Source: Homalodisca vitripennis
Taxonomy: Eukaryota; Arthropoda; Insecta; Hemiptera; Cicadellidae
Direction: 5' to 3'
Assembly (NCBI RefSeq): GCF_021130785.1
Contig: NC_060213.1
Location: forward strand, 100,449,501-100,513,500
DNA length: 64,000 bases
The first letter of the stretch is position 1, and each line of letters starts with the position of its first letter. Of the stretch, positions 47,371-60,208 are shown piece after piece. A program made the position numbers and the translations under genes. The notes beneath the pieces were generated by a model that was not told the DNA's origin, did no database searches, and saw nothing but the letters and a program-made list of their open reading frames with translations.

Positions 47371-48136
47371 TTCTCCAATAATTTTATTTTTATACACGAG
47401 GCCTTTCAGCATCAAAGATGCCATCGTCAGGTCTGAAACAACAATTTGAATAATATAAATATTTAACATTTCAAATTAATTATCAGCTGAGTAAAGCTTA
47501 ATAAAAGATTTATTTAATTTGAAGTAAAATAAAATAAATATTAATATATGTATAAAAGTTTGGGTCAAAAATAATGTTATATTTTAAAGGAAGGGTGAAT
47601 TTTGAATCGGTCCAAAATCATTGTTCAATATTTTATCTTTATGTTTTGTTATGTATAATGTTTCATAAGCGTCAAGTTCTTCTTGCTTATGGACTTGTTT
47701 TAATAATGTAAAATCTTTAAAAGTGTGATTTGTTTTAATGCATGTTTGGCTATAGCTGGTTTTTGAGTTTTGAGTCCGTATTTGTAATATCGTTCGAGCT
47801 CTTTAAATCTTTTTTAATGGTTCGTTTTGTCTGGCCAATGTAAATCGTATCACAGTCTTCACAGTTCATTTTGTTTTGTACACAGTTAAAATTCCACTTT
47901 TATTTTAATTTAAAATTTTATCTTTTGGATAAAATCCACTTAGATTGTTTATCTTATTCGTTGTGCAAAATGTTATGTTAATGTCAACATTTCTTTCTGA
48001 ATACTTTTATAATTCCTTTATAAAATGGACCATAACCATGGATTTCCAGTTTCGTTTTTCTTCTTCTTCGCTTTTTAAAGTTCTTGATGTTAAGTCTTGA
48101 TGTTTTTAATATATTCTTATTTTGTTTTTGTTTCTT

Positions 48137-48169
<33 letters not shown>

Positions 48170-48310
48170 TAAACTGTCAATTAATTTTGTTGAGTATTCA
48201 TTGAAAACTGCTATACTTTTTATATTTCTTAGTTCCTTCGTGAATTCATTGTTTTTTAAAGGTGTTACCTAGTAGTGTATTCCAATAAGAGCTCCTCCTT
48301 TAATGAAATG
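47370..48310 (-). mobile_element. Penelope-like retroelement relic, 3' part
   Basis: On the minus strand the order is as in Penelope-like elements. First is the end of the reverse transcriptase and the linker (ITFCTTNKINNLSGFYPKDK, then SGILTVYKTK). Then comes the GIY-YIG endonuclease start CEDCDTIYIGQTKRTIKK (near 47818-47865), then LDAYETLYITKHKDKI further on. A tail at 47390-47440 has CTGACGA ... GAAAGGCC. Frameshifts and stops break the ORF, and a poly-T tract (48138-48168 on plus) interrupts the upstream part. The 5' region with the reverse transcriptase fingers is missing or unrecognisable. Confidence 0.7.
48138..48168. repeat. Poly-T tract
   Basis: A run of about 31 T on the plus strand, inside the Penelope-like relic. 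Confidence 0.95.
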
Positions 48311-51204
48311 TCCACCTCTAATACCTCTACATTAATATTGAATTGATATATATATTGGTAAATTTTTTGTCTGTTACGTAAACAAAATATTTGGTGAACG
48401 TTAATCACATGACATTCAAGTTACTTAATTTGATTATTTCATACACATTATGCACATTTAGCTTAACCGACAATGTAATTTTCACAGCAAGCTAAATAGT
48501 AAAGAGCTTTTTACTATGTTTCTTTGACTGTAATTAGTAATGAAACATGTGATGAATTGAGTTAGATATCAAATCTGACAGTTGAAAAGATTATATTAAC
48601 TCACTTGCTTGTATATCTGTTAAGTAAAAGGTAAATTGAAATTTGGAATTACCTCAAAACAGGAAAAGTGCTATAATATGAAATGTACTAGTTTACATTA
48701 TAAACAGTCGTGTATACTTATACTATTCTTTGCATATTCCTCTAAGATAGAGACCTTGAAACAGATTTATTACGTTCTGTCACCTGAATACTGATAGCTG
48801 CATGTCATATTACAGTTTCCGTAATTTACATGTTACTGCAGATGCAAGTGAACTTGGTTTTTGCCAACCTGTTCTGCACAAAAGATGTACAAGGAAAGGT
48901 CACATTATATTTATTGATTGTAAAATCTAGTTGTTGCCCTTACAGCGTATTTATATATTTCAAATTAATCTTTTCAAAGTTTAATTAATTGAAAGTTTGG
49001 CAGAGATTATCCCACCAGTTGGTAACGAAAGGAGATTTCTGTCTTTGTATGTGTCCATCAGTATACACGATAACTTTCGAATGAGTGAAGTTTCCTTGTA
49101 AAGTTTCCTATTTGCAAGTTTATCCTTCTGTGGCTTAAAACTTCCCCACATTGGAAGTGAACAATTGGATTTAAAAGAAGATTCTGTGTTTCATATAAAT
49201 CCAGAAAATATTATAGATCACCAAAACAGGCACAGAATATCACCAAAATAGAGCTGTAGTCCATGTCCGTATGATTACATATAATTATACATAAAGCATA
49301 GTAAGGAGGATCATAACAGTGGGAAGTTCCTGTTAAAATTTCGTTCATTCCAAAATAGCGTCCATAGCCGAATGAGTCGTAAAGCCAATGAAATTAAAAT
49401 TATGGATTAAAATTTATTACCAAAGGTATTAATTAATGTGTATGAAATGATAAATTTTCTACTAAATGCTTCAGAATGTATTTAAGCGCGCTTTATGACG
49501 TGATATGAAACTAATAAATAACATAAAATGTTGAAATATTTCTTTAGATAAATTGTGATCTGCCAGAGAAACCTTTATAGAAAAATGTATACAATATTTT
49601 TCCGCTAAAAAAAGCAAATATAAGAAACTATGCAACCAAATGCAAATTAAGGTTGCTTGGGCAAATTACTTTACGTCAATATGTTTGTTGAGAATGTTTG
49701 TTCTCTCAAATCAGGGTTCCTTCCCTTTCGAATTGATAATGAAACATTAATTGATTCGGAAGTCATTCCGAAAATCACTAAATCTTATAATAGCTATACT
49801 TATCTCAAAATGTTGTCAGTACCATTATATATGAGTTTGTTATGCTATACATGTACAATCTACGGGTAAAAGTAGCAACTTAGCTTGAATATTACCTAAT
49901 TATTTTAAAAGACTTAATTTAAAATTTAAAAAATTTGTAATCCAGTTTCTAAACGAATTATTACAGTTAAACAATTATGTGTCTTGAACAATATTTATTT
50001 CCTTTTACCGTGTAAAATACTTTAATGACATACATTTTCGGGTAAAATAAAAAATGTATCACTGTTTATTATCTAGTATTATTAAAAAATTATTTACTGA
50101 AATTTTCAAATATTATTTGAGAACAGTCTCAACCCATGTTTTGATTTTAGGAAGACAAGGACCGGTTCCTTTCATAAGGTTCCCTTCATCGTTCACCCTA
50201 CATTCAAATTAGTTCATATGTTTCAAACCCAATGTAGGGCAATTTTACACGTTATTTATTTTTCTGTTCTGCGACATTCTAATTCCTTCAATTAGTTCCC
50301 CATTTGTCATATGTATTTAAAAGCGCTGTTCATTAAGGCGTGGCTTTAAATGGAAGGCCGACTTATCAACCTTGAGCACGCACATTGTATATACAAACTG
50401 TCTCAAATGTACGTCTTTTTCACGCCATAAGTTTCCCGCTGCTGGTATCTTAATTAAGGATTAAATGTGGACTGCATACATTAGCTACTTACGCGGAAAC
50501 ACTCTTCAACCTTACCGCACCCGTGTTGGACGACTTCCTATTCCAAGTCGATCACAAATCATACATCAAGGCCTGTTGTGACCAATGTCGCGTAACAGGC
50601 CGTTTCATAACACCACTAATCAAGTCAGTAAAACTATCCGTGAGGTGACATATTTCACTCGTACACTCGTAGACCTGCAGCTCGAGTGATAAGGACAGGC
50701 GGTGCCTTTATACTCCATACCGGCGCGGTCGAGCATGCCAAGGACTACAATGTCCCGGCAAGGCAGTACTGTACCTGTACCACACCACCGTACAAGAGGA
50801 ACGTGACTGTTCTGTACACGTGATTGCGCTTCCACTTCGCCCTGTTCGTGTGCTGGCATTTCCATTCCTCAATTTATGTCAGAAACAATACTCAAAATGT
50901 CCATAACGTATGTTTTGAACGGTTCCTCTCGTGAACTAAATAGCACTGATCCTTAAAACGCGATTCACTATTTTATACCAGTGTTTACATTAAGTTGATT
51001 TAAGTTTTGAAATTAAAAATAACACTGAAAATGTTACACAGTAAGACCGGAGTAGATGAAAAGAAGTTAAATATCTTATCACTTGCCTATTATGACCAAT
51101 GATGTAATGGATACCAATGTCATTTGGAAGTTATTTCATTTTTATATCGAACATAATAGAAAGTTCTGACGTAACTAAAAACGTATCCCAGAGGTTTTCA
51201 GTCT
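48311..51204. other. Gene-poor sequence with one GC-rich island
   Basis: AT-rich except about 50340-50880. The island holds an 81-codon minus-strand frame (50620-50865) with no domain. It also has a minus-strand TATAAAG at 50706-50712, with a TCACTC about 25 bases downstream that could be an initiator. Promoter use is only a possibility. A short open stretch after CTGCAG at 48842 (MQVNLVFANLFCTKDVQGK) is unsupported. Confidence 0.25.
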
Positions 51205-51665
51205 GGATGGTTTATACCTTCCAGTTGAACTCACACTGGGTACAGCAAAACCCGATGTGTTACCTTAATCCGGGCAACCTTATGGATGTCCAGGAGAGGC
51301 ACATCACTAACCGCAAATTTAGAGATTCTTGGGCCCAAGGGTAATTCGATAGCTCTATTCTACTGCAGGAGATGACTTTTGGAGTTGGTAGGGTTCGTTT
51401 TCTCTAAGAGCCAAAGGTTCTTGACAGCTTAGACATAAGGGTGTGCCACCCCTTGCCTTTGACCATTGAGGCTGGTTCAGAGCTCGCTTTCCCTTCTTCA
51501 GAGGGGACATGATTTGAAATTAGAACCCTAAATTTTTCCACCTGAATCTCAGGAGGCATTATCTACACTCAACCTTACCAGAATATCCTGTCACTCCGGA
51601 AGCAGCGCAAAGGTCCATATAGGACTTGGTTACATTTTCTAAACTTCTTGTCTCAAGACAAAACG
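51205..51665. repeat. Dispersed repeat family X, copy 2
   Basis: Partner of 31925-32410 in the same orientation, moderately diverged with indels. Confidence 0.75.
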
Positions 51666-52229
51666 TTGTCAAATGTAGAACGTAATCAAATAAATAAAAC
51701 AAGTTAGATCTGTTACGTTTAGGCCTACGCAGTTTCCTTGGAAATGTTTTCTATGCTTAAGTACGAAATGGTATGTTGCTTTGGCTAGTAGTATTACTTA
51801 TTTTTTTTAATACGAACACACACATTTCAATTAGTTTTTTTCCAGAAATAGAAATATATTTGTTATTATCTTTCAGTTTAATGTTTAACAGGGGTTTGGA
51901 ACCCAAACCCGATTATTTCTCCTATAAAACTGCTGTTTGTGTATGAAACTGAGGAGAAGTCACTTAGATTGTTAGAACATTTGATTGTTATCGAAAAGTA
52001 TATAGTTTTAATGTTTTACTTTTCTTCAAGTTTGAGCATTTTTAAAATTATTAAATCTCAAATAAATGTGGCCCTACCAAATATGTCCTAAAATAATTCC
52101 TCAGTATTAGGTAACCTCCCACATTATAGAAAGAATAACTCAATGCTTAATTTAAAACCTCTTTTTAAAACTCTGTAAATATTGGTTGAGATTAATATCT
52201 TTTATTTTCAACAATTTTTTTAATAGTAC
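51666..52229. other. AT-rich gene-free sequence
   Basis: Nothing recognisable beyond the edge of dispersed repeat X. Confidence 0.3.
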
Positions 52230-52790
52230 CGTTTCAGTAATGGATCGCAAAAAAACAAATTGTGTAATTGATTTGCCATGTTGCAATAGTAAAAATAGGT
52301 TTACTGAGGTTCTTGAGAAAATTACGGAGGTATAAAGAAATAAAATTGATGTTATTGTTACTTCGTCTGAACACTACACACAACGTTCGGGTGATCTTTC
52401 TCACTCTGAAGAGAAATGAGAGTTTAAGAGACGATGTCTTAAATAAAAAGCTTTACAATCCAGATTAAAACACTTTTAATTGCTTAACAAGACTTAACAT
52501 TTTCAATCGGACAAATTAAATTAATTAACCAAAACGTAAATATTACATCAAACGAAATTCAAGAACTGGTGGCGATGAGCTTAAACCAGATGTGTTTATT
52601 GTCTCAGAGCACGGACCCAAACCATAACCTTTTCAAAATTCATAATTATGAAATTGTCAAACATCTTGTCGAAAACTTTTCTACAGTTCAGATTTGAGAA
52701 TGTTTGTTGAGACTCTCTTTGAAGAAGACAATGATGTGTGTCGAGCATTCATTTGACCGTTTAAGAAAATCAGTAATGATCACAAATCGA
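52230..52790 (+). mobile_element. LINE relic with endonuclease (EEP) N-terminus
   Basis: Plus-strand pieces in order are INQNVNITSNEIQELVAM (from 52524), then after a frameshift ELKPDVFIVSEHG (52577 on), then after another HNLFKIHNYEIVKHLVENFS. This is the pattern of the start of a non-LTR retrotransposon endonuclease (N..Q.L..K..EL, then KPD...SEH). An upstream coding-like stretch (from 52242, MDRKKTNCVIDLPCC) may be the end of the preceding ORF. It is broken by stops and has no reverse transcriptase. Confidence 0.45.
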
Positions 52791-53282
52791 TTTAATGATT
52801 GAATAATTTTATTTAATCATTATTATTTAACTTTTATCTCTCGAGAAAAGCTATCTTCTTTCAAATTATACCAATTAATACTCCGAAACTTACCGGAGGG
52901 CCAATAGGAAAGTAATGTCTATGATGTAGCTTGTTCTTGAGTAACTGTGAAAATGTATAACTGTCTGGAAAACTTTTTATTATATACGAATATTAGTAAT
53001 ACTGTCAAATGTAAGAACAAAAGTATATAAATACTATTTTCAAATGAATTCAATAAATAGTTACCTTCTGTTATTTTATTGATCCAGCTTCTTTAGTATT
53101 TCTAATTTTTTCTCTAGACAATTAGCCAGAGATGTCTGTGTTAATCAACAAAGAATATAATATGTTTTATTTGCGTTATATGAGAATGAACACATAATTG
53201 AAAGTATATATTTTTACATATATATTTTGAAATATAAAGATTTATTGAAGGAGGAGGAGCTCCTCTTATTGGAAATATCAAT

Positions 53283-53362
53283 TTTCTATTATTTTACAAA
53301 AGAAAACTCACGATTCTCCAATAATTTTTGTATTTTACCACAAGGCCTTTCGACATCGAAGA
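53283..53362 (-). mobile_element. Penelope-like tail fragment
   Basis: On the minus strand it reads ATCTTCGATGTCGAAAGGCC, then an AT-rich part, then AAAATTATTGGAGAATCGTG. The same order is found at the 3' tail of the Penelope-like relic (47360-47420). It is a second, tail-only copy of that family. A palindrome GGAGGAGCTCCTCC-like site lies next to it near 53250. Confidence 0.55.
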
Positions 53363-56300
53363 TTTATGCTTTTAAAGTTTGCTACACTTACTTTAACAAG
53401 GTAATTTTTTATGTCTACATACCATAATTCCATGACTTTAACATACGTTTGATTAATTTTGCACAGGCCGGTTAAATTTACGTTACCCCCAACATCTTTC
53501 TTGTCTGTTTTCCATGGAACCAAATATCTTTACTGACACTCCAAACAGCAATGGTACGAACAAACATTGTAAAATACTACTTCAAATTCCTATTACTTTA
53601 AATTTTACGGAAAGGAAACTTAGTTTACTGCGATACTTTATAATAAAATAATTATAACCTCGCGGGTAAAATAATAATAATACTATATACCGACAACTTG
53701 TGGTGTATATCGTAGTACAAAAAATTGAGAATTTTGATATCAACAAACAAATTCCAAAGTGTCTATCTACTGGTGGTGTGAGGTCAGTAGTAGATATTTA
53801 AAAGACCCAAGGCCTCTTTCCACATATGCAAACATTAGGAAATATTTCAAAGATCCCCTACATATCCCAAAATCAGGTTTCTTGTAAAATGATGAATTTT
53901 TCGAAAATGATTTTTTTGTAACATTTATTTTTTCCCCACTTTTACATGTTTACTATTTAACAGTTAAGGCTCAAACTAATGATAAACCATTGATTTCGGT
54001 GGCTTAAATATTTAATAAATATAATACACATTGACTTTTTAGATCGCTAAAACAATGGAATAAAGTTTCTAATACTATATTTTATACTTTTTTTCTTTTG
54101 CATTGGAACAGTAAAAGTCATAATTTTCACTCATATTTATGATTATTGATACCCTCAAATCTTTATTGATTATGTTACCCTCAAATCACCTGACATATTT
54201 GATTGAATAGTTTGTTTCTATATGTTTGAGAAATTAACAATAGCAATGACCAATAAATTCTTGTTAATTAATCAATAAACAAGTTCATGATCATATTAAA
54301 ATTGCTGATTAGAAAAATAACTAAATCATTAAATAAAACTTTCCATGGAGTCACTAAACGTTTTAAATAAGCTTTTTTTTTTTGTAAAAAGTTAGGAAAC
54401 AGCAGAATATTTAACACTTTTGTCAGCGTAAATCCATTAGTCGATATGAATCAGTTTGAATGTTCAATTACTCACCACAACTTATTTTCTTCTCTCAGAC
54501 CTCCATGAAATGCTTGCTACAGATTAAAGGAAATAGTAATTACTTTTTGCACATTAAATCTTGGAATATAAACATGCCAGCATATATTCACTGTCTATCA
54601 ACTGCGTTAATGGGGACCGAACAGAAATAAGACTACAACATAAGAAATCCTGAATAACGCCGCTACCTGACATCGACTAGCTTGACTATAAATAACACTA
54701 ATTTGCCTGTAAGCCTGTGATAAAGTCCAGCTCGTTAATTTTTCACACTTGACGACTAATTGGAAATATTTATCACACCTGCCCACACGGCACAGAAGCC
54801 CCCCTTGCACCCCGCAGATGTGGTACCATTTGTCTCAAGGGTAAGAAGTAGTGTAGCAAGGATCCCCGCTAGGCTATTAGTCGTTTGTTACCAGTAGTTA
54901 AACATTCATGGTTGGGGCATACTACGATTTGTGTCAATTACGTAGTGATTCTCTGAATAATCGTTTACTGGTCTCCTCTAATGCCACATTTACAAGAAAC
55001 CTAGTTAGGTTGTGAGACCTATCGGTTACAGTGTCAAGTCAACCAAGGTCTCCATTCCTTTGCTAAAAATGTACAGTTATATACAAAAGATAAGTGAAGA
55101 TTTCTACTAGAATAGAGCACTTCTAGTAGACCTGGCAAGGAATAGTAAAGTTGCTCCTGTTTTAACTACCGCTGTCAACCCTGATAATCATTTATTTAGT
55201 AGACAGATTTTTATTTCAAAAAATGTTCAGTCACCCAATTTATTTGTAAAAATTAGTGGGCTGGGAAAAGTCACCCTTTCTCGTACAAGAACACAGCATT
55301 TATATTTCCATTTAACAAAAGTGCATTTAACTGATATACGGAGAGGACTACGTATATTAGTCTACCAAAAAACTAAATTAATTGTACATACATGGATCTG
55401 AATCTATACTGGCATGCACGTCGTAAGGAATAAATTTAATCCAAGAGTAGTCGTAAAGTTTTTTCGATCCTTAGAGGCGTAGTCCCTAGACCTTTTTAAC
55501 ACGTATGATGTAGACGTTGTGTGAATAAATAGATATTGATATTAATCGATATAATAATCTTCTGAGTTTTATTAGAAAGTTTTTACCATTTTGGGACAAA
55601 TGGTTGTAGAACCAAAGATGTCTTTCGATAGCAATCTTGCTAGTTACAATCGAAATTTGCGTTGGTATGCTATTGAACAAATGTTTGCCAAAGTATAACT
55701 GAGCACACTCGAAACCAAGGAGATTAATTTACTTTTAGATTGTCAAAACTGTTTTAGAATAGTCTGTGTGTAGAATATCTTATACAATCTTGCTCAAATA
55801 GATTAAATACCCACAGATCACACCCTGGTGGTGAAAAAAGAATAAGGTGTGTCAGTCCAGAGGCCCAGTTTCGTTACCACCGAGAATGACGTCCCTAACG
55901 GAGCACTGGGGAGCGATAAAGTTTATGCCTGTACGACTTTACTTCAATATGGCAAAAACATGCTTGTATGGCTTTTATATGAGTATATGCTTCATAAAGT
56001 CTTGTTCGCTCATATGATCATAAAACTATAACCACAAACCGCACAGAATTATCACCAGTAAAAATAAACATAAATATCAACCACGGCAAGCGAGTTACAG
56101 TGGAAGCGAGGAAATTATCTGCTCCGTGTTCCATGAATTACGTCAGACGCCTGCAACTAATCGGCTGCAACCTTGCAGTACATTGTAATGACACCTATTT
56201 CTCTTCCATTATGGATCACACCATAACATTCTGACCATTATAATAGAATTTGGAACTCCAAGAAGTTTTAGAATCATACTGTACATTTTTACTAAACGAA

Positions 56301-58097
56301 ATAAAACCAAGAATTTTAACTTAATTCTTGTAAATAATCATTATGTCACGCAAAAGCAAGGAACATATCAATATAACCACATTTGCAGCACTCGGCTACA
56401 ATTGAATATCACCTTAAACTTGATAGTCATCAAAGACGGCCCTGCAAAGAGATCTGATCAAAGTATCAACCATTTCCACGAATCATTCACCTATGAGCTA
56501 GAAAATCAGTAACCACAATAAAATAAAACGTTTGAATATATGATGTTTGCCTAGGACTCCTAATCTGCATTTTTTAAACAATACACTTATCTTCATTTTC
56601 CAATTTTTTTATAACAATGAATCACCAACGTTAGCAACAGTACTCGAACAGTTAATTGCCCCACACTATGAGCTGAATCAAGCTAACTCATTGTAACATA
56701 ACTAATTGCTAACATAAACTGCCGCTCCTCCCCATCGCCTGATCTGCATACAGCTGCACTTGTAAGTAGAAGTCAAGGACAACCGTTACTTGAATGTCAA
56801 TTAAAGTTCAGGTAGCGCGAAAGGCAGGCTGGAGAAATAATAAATCTGACCTTCAGATTGAATGAGCTTAAATTGCGTTCAGACACGCTTTCGCACTCTG
56901 ACATAAATCGTCGTATAAGCTTAGATAAACACGTTGAGCGTATAAGTATATTAAAGCGCAAGTGAAATAACACATGTTGAGATTGAGCTAATGATTGAAC
57001 TTCAGTGTAGTGCACTTAGGTCTAATTGAGTTCGTGATAGAAAAATGTGGTCTAGGTCGCTTTCAAGACTACGTACTGTTAATTTATTTGCAGTTTATAG
57101 TAAGTTTTTTCTACGTGAATGTCAACTACAAGTATTCCACTAGCAAATTTACAAAACGTGAACTATACAAACAAGAGAATCTACTTAAATATCTCCTTCT
57201 ATAAATTCCAACCTATCATCTATAAATTCTGGTTTGAACTACTGCATGATTAGCATTTGAATAATTGTTTTTGGTAATTTTCGACCAATTAATTTTATTT
57301 GAATTATATTGCAACATGTCCTCAGGGTATACAGCAAATTTTTATATCACTGGTCGTATAAATACTGTTAAGGCAGGATCCAAATAGACTTAAGTTTGGC
57401 AATACTAATTTAATATTGTTTAATTCCCTTAATAATAAATATTGTTAACGGATTTGAACTCTCAAACTTAAATTAACGCTATCTTTCAATGGATGTGATT
57501 ATTATTGTGAGGTTATTCAATATTTCCATTTTTTTTCTTTCGACCTATATAATTGGGCAATTTTCAGATGTTTTACAGACTCTCAATCAACATCGGAGGC
57601 ACCAATTTGCTCCAAAGCATTATCATTACTTCAATGGCAAGGAATAATTTAAATGTTGCAAAAAATGCAATATTTAGGTGAATGAGTAAAAAAGGCACAA
57701 TCCTAAGTAAATCAAATATATAATTACAGGTATCATAGTTTATTGATTGAGTAACTATAACCACAAAACACCAGTAATTAATAACCATTTCATTACCACA
57801 CTGACAATATGTTTCTTCATACTGGTTGTAATATAAGAACTTTTCAAATTTAAAGTTTATTGTTTACGACAGATGATTTTAGTAGATAACAGGTTTTATA
57901 AGAATCTTTTCGTCTCTTCTCTACTCCAGGTGTCAAAAAACCTTAAAGCATGAGATTAAGCATGAAACATTAAAGGTAATTACTATGTGGTAATAACATT
58001 GTCAAATTATTCTGTTATCGCTTCATATCTTATAGCATCAAACTACACAGCATCTCAAAAATTTTAATTTTTTGTAATTTTTAAAATGTTGTATGTT

Positions 58098-58100
<3 letters not shown>
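53363..58100. other. Gene-poor sequence
   Basis: No supported gene. GC-richer islands at about 54600-54860, 55800-55940 and 56080-56220 lack ORFs with recognisable domains. Small frames at 54607-54810, 55486-55680, 56797-57015 and 57573-57788 have no support. Confidence 0.3.

Positions 58101-58104
<4 letters not shown>

Positions 58105-58161
<57 letters not shown>
58105..58161. repeat. (TA)n microsatellite
   Basis: A pure AT run of about 57 bases. Confidence 0.95.
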
Positions 58162-58164
<3 letters not shown>

Positions 58165-58269
58165 TAATAATGGAAGAGATGGTGGGTTTCTTGTAGAAGA
58201 GAACCACCATAACTCTTTTCAATAATTTAGATTCTTTCAAATAAGTATCACGTACTAACAAAAATATAA

Positions 58270-58566
58270 TTAATATGTATCGTGCATGGTATGCGTACAA
58301 AATCGAAGGTTCAGTGGTGGAGCATTATCTTGTCTTATATGATAGGCACTATTCCAAGATGTGTTCCGTTTATCGCCAGCAGCTGTACGGAAGGTGTTAC
58401 CGTAGCCCACACTGCTGGCCGGAACCATTCGTAATCGTATCTTCTGAAACATGCATCTCACGCAACGGGTAAATATACCAGAAGGTCTGATCATGTATGC
58501 TTCTTGGTGGTCATTTTCTGCAAGAGACCCGAGATAACCTATAAAATACATCCTGCAAAGCATCAT
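58270..58566 (-). CDS. Unidentified ORF or exon
   Basis: A 98-codon minus-strand frame of balanced composition. It stays open from a TGCATGTTTCAG acceptor-like site (near 58450) through the stretch VPASSVGYGNTFRTAAGDKR to a stop at 58270. No domain was recognised and no donor-linked partner was seen. It might be a terminal exon or a mobile-element piece. Confidence 0.2.
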   Translation of the reverse strand: MMLCRMYFIGYLGSLAENDHQEAYMIRPSGIFTRCVRCMFQKIRLRMVPASSVGYGNTFRTAAGDKRNTSWNSAYHIRQDNAPPLNLRFCTHTMHDTY

Positions 58567-58909
58567 GACATTAACGACAATAACTTATTTCAGCAATAAT
58601 TAAACCAAGCGTATAAAATTAAAATTATAGATATATTTAAAATTGTATAAATTCTTATAAAGCGATTACGTGGAACACATGACGATATGTTCGATTATAT
58701 TTTACGACTTGTTTATGAATTATATTTTAAACACTATAATTTTTTCTTTAGCTTTAATTATTGTTTAAGGTATGCATTGTGGGATACATTGAATTTTATT
58801 CTCTACCTCATAGTATGACTTAATATAATCATTATGCATCACACTGTACATTTTATACTGTAAAATTGTTTTAAAATATATTAAATTAAACGTAAAGTAA
58901 AGACACGTT

Positions 58910-59345
58910 ATTGCTTGAAAAATATACATCCTATTAAATAAAAATAAAACAATATATTGCTCACAACAATAAATTACAATTCATGGCACCACCTTGGTTA
59001 TCTGATGAAGATCATCGATAGAGAAGTTTAAATGCTCAAAATGTTTTATTTAGCCCTCTCAGCCTCACATGAGTGTTGTGAATCAGGATAATTTCACTTG
59101 TTCCTGATTGAAAAGTAAGGTAAAGAATGTTTTATTTTACCAAGCGAAGTTAGGGCTAAGAAGCCCTCTCTAACACTTAACCTGGGGACAAACGGCTTAA
59201 AGGTGACTTCAGAACCACACCACAAATGGCCGGGCGGGCGGCCAAGGACAGGATCGCTCAGCGGTTACCCATCCAAACAGCAGCCACGTTTAATGTTGCT
59301 TGATCCTGTTATCTTGCGATAACCGTTCGTTGTGGCCGCTACACT
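58910..59345. repeat. Dispersed repeat family Y, copy 1
   Basis: Aligns with 63690 to the window end. Shared words include CACCACCTTGGTTAT, TCTCAGCCTCACATGAGTGT, GGATAATTTCACT and GTTTTATTTTACCA, and then GGCTAAG and CAAACGGCTTAAA variants. GC content rises towards the right end. No intact protein. Probably a widespread retroelement end. Confidence 0.75.
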
Positions 59346-60208
59346 GCGTCATTGACGTTAGACACTTATTATTGATATTTCTCCATCACAAATAGTAAAA
59401 AGTAAGCTTTCTTATGATAACTGTCATTACCGCTATTATAACTATCTGCAAAGGATTATGAATTCTTTTCTAAACTGTAATTAATTATAAGCTTGTAATG
59501 ACATTATATTTTGTCCATAAAACTGAGGTCTAATTTTAACTGGCATATTCGGTACTCTGTCTTAAGATTACTGTAACAAATATCAACCGCTTTTCATTAC
59601 TGTATGAAGTAAGAGCCGGCTGTGGTGGTTATCTTTATTTTAACCCTACAAATATAACGTTAAACTCTTCTCCGACTCTAATTTTAGGCGTATGATTATG
59701 AGAGATGTCTCTATTTAAAGATCACGCTATTTTACTGGCCATTGTTTTTGTGTGGCTGTAGCGTCGGTATATGTATTAAAAAGTATTTTTAATCACTTGT
59801 GTAGTAACCAAGCCTATTCCATTTCCTGTTCGATTATCAATTTTATGAGGCCATTATTCCAGTGGTACTCTCCTTATACAGTGTATCACATAAAAATATA
59901 TGTTATTTTTTGTTTTATAATCGTTAAATCACACTGAATCATTTCTCACAGAGCTTAAAAACAGCCGTAAATTAGAAGCAATCCGTCTTTACACACTCGG
60001 CCAAGGGTGGGCAGCTGTCTTCACAGTCGTCCAAAAAAGGTCGCGACGTGTAAGATTAAATCATTAGAGCTTAACGCGCATGTCGGAGCCGTCCAATTAC
60101 AGCTGATTGGAAGATCTGATAAGAGATAGAGTCTGTGCGTGTAATAGGCTCAATGCGCGGCCGCCCCTCACTTAACGTGCTGCGCTGATTTATGGCAAAG
60201 AATGTCAA
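59346..60208. other. Non-coding stretch with a GC-rich possible regulatory island
   Basis: The left part is AT-rich and empty. At 59990-60190 there is a GC-richer block with CAGCTG words, the near-palindrome CCAATTACAGCTGATTGG (60093-60110), a GATAAG word and GCGGCCGC. The clustering of such motifs is suggestive of a control element, but this is inference only. Confidence 0.3.
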
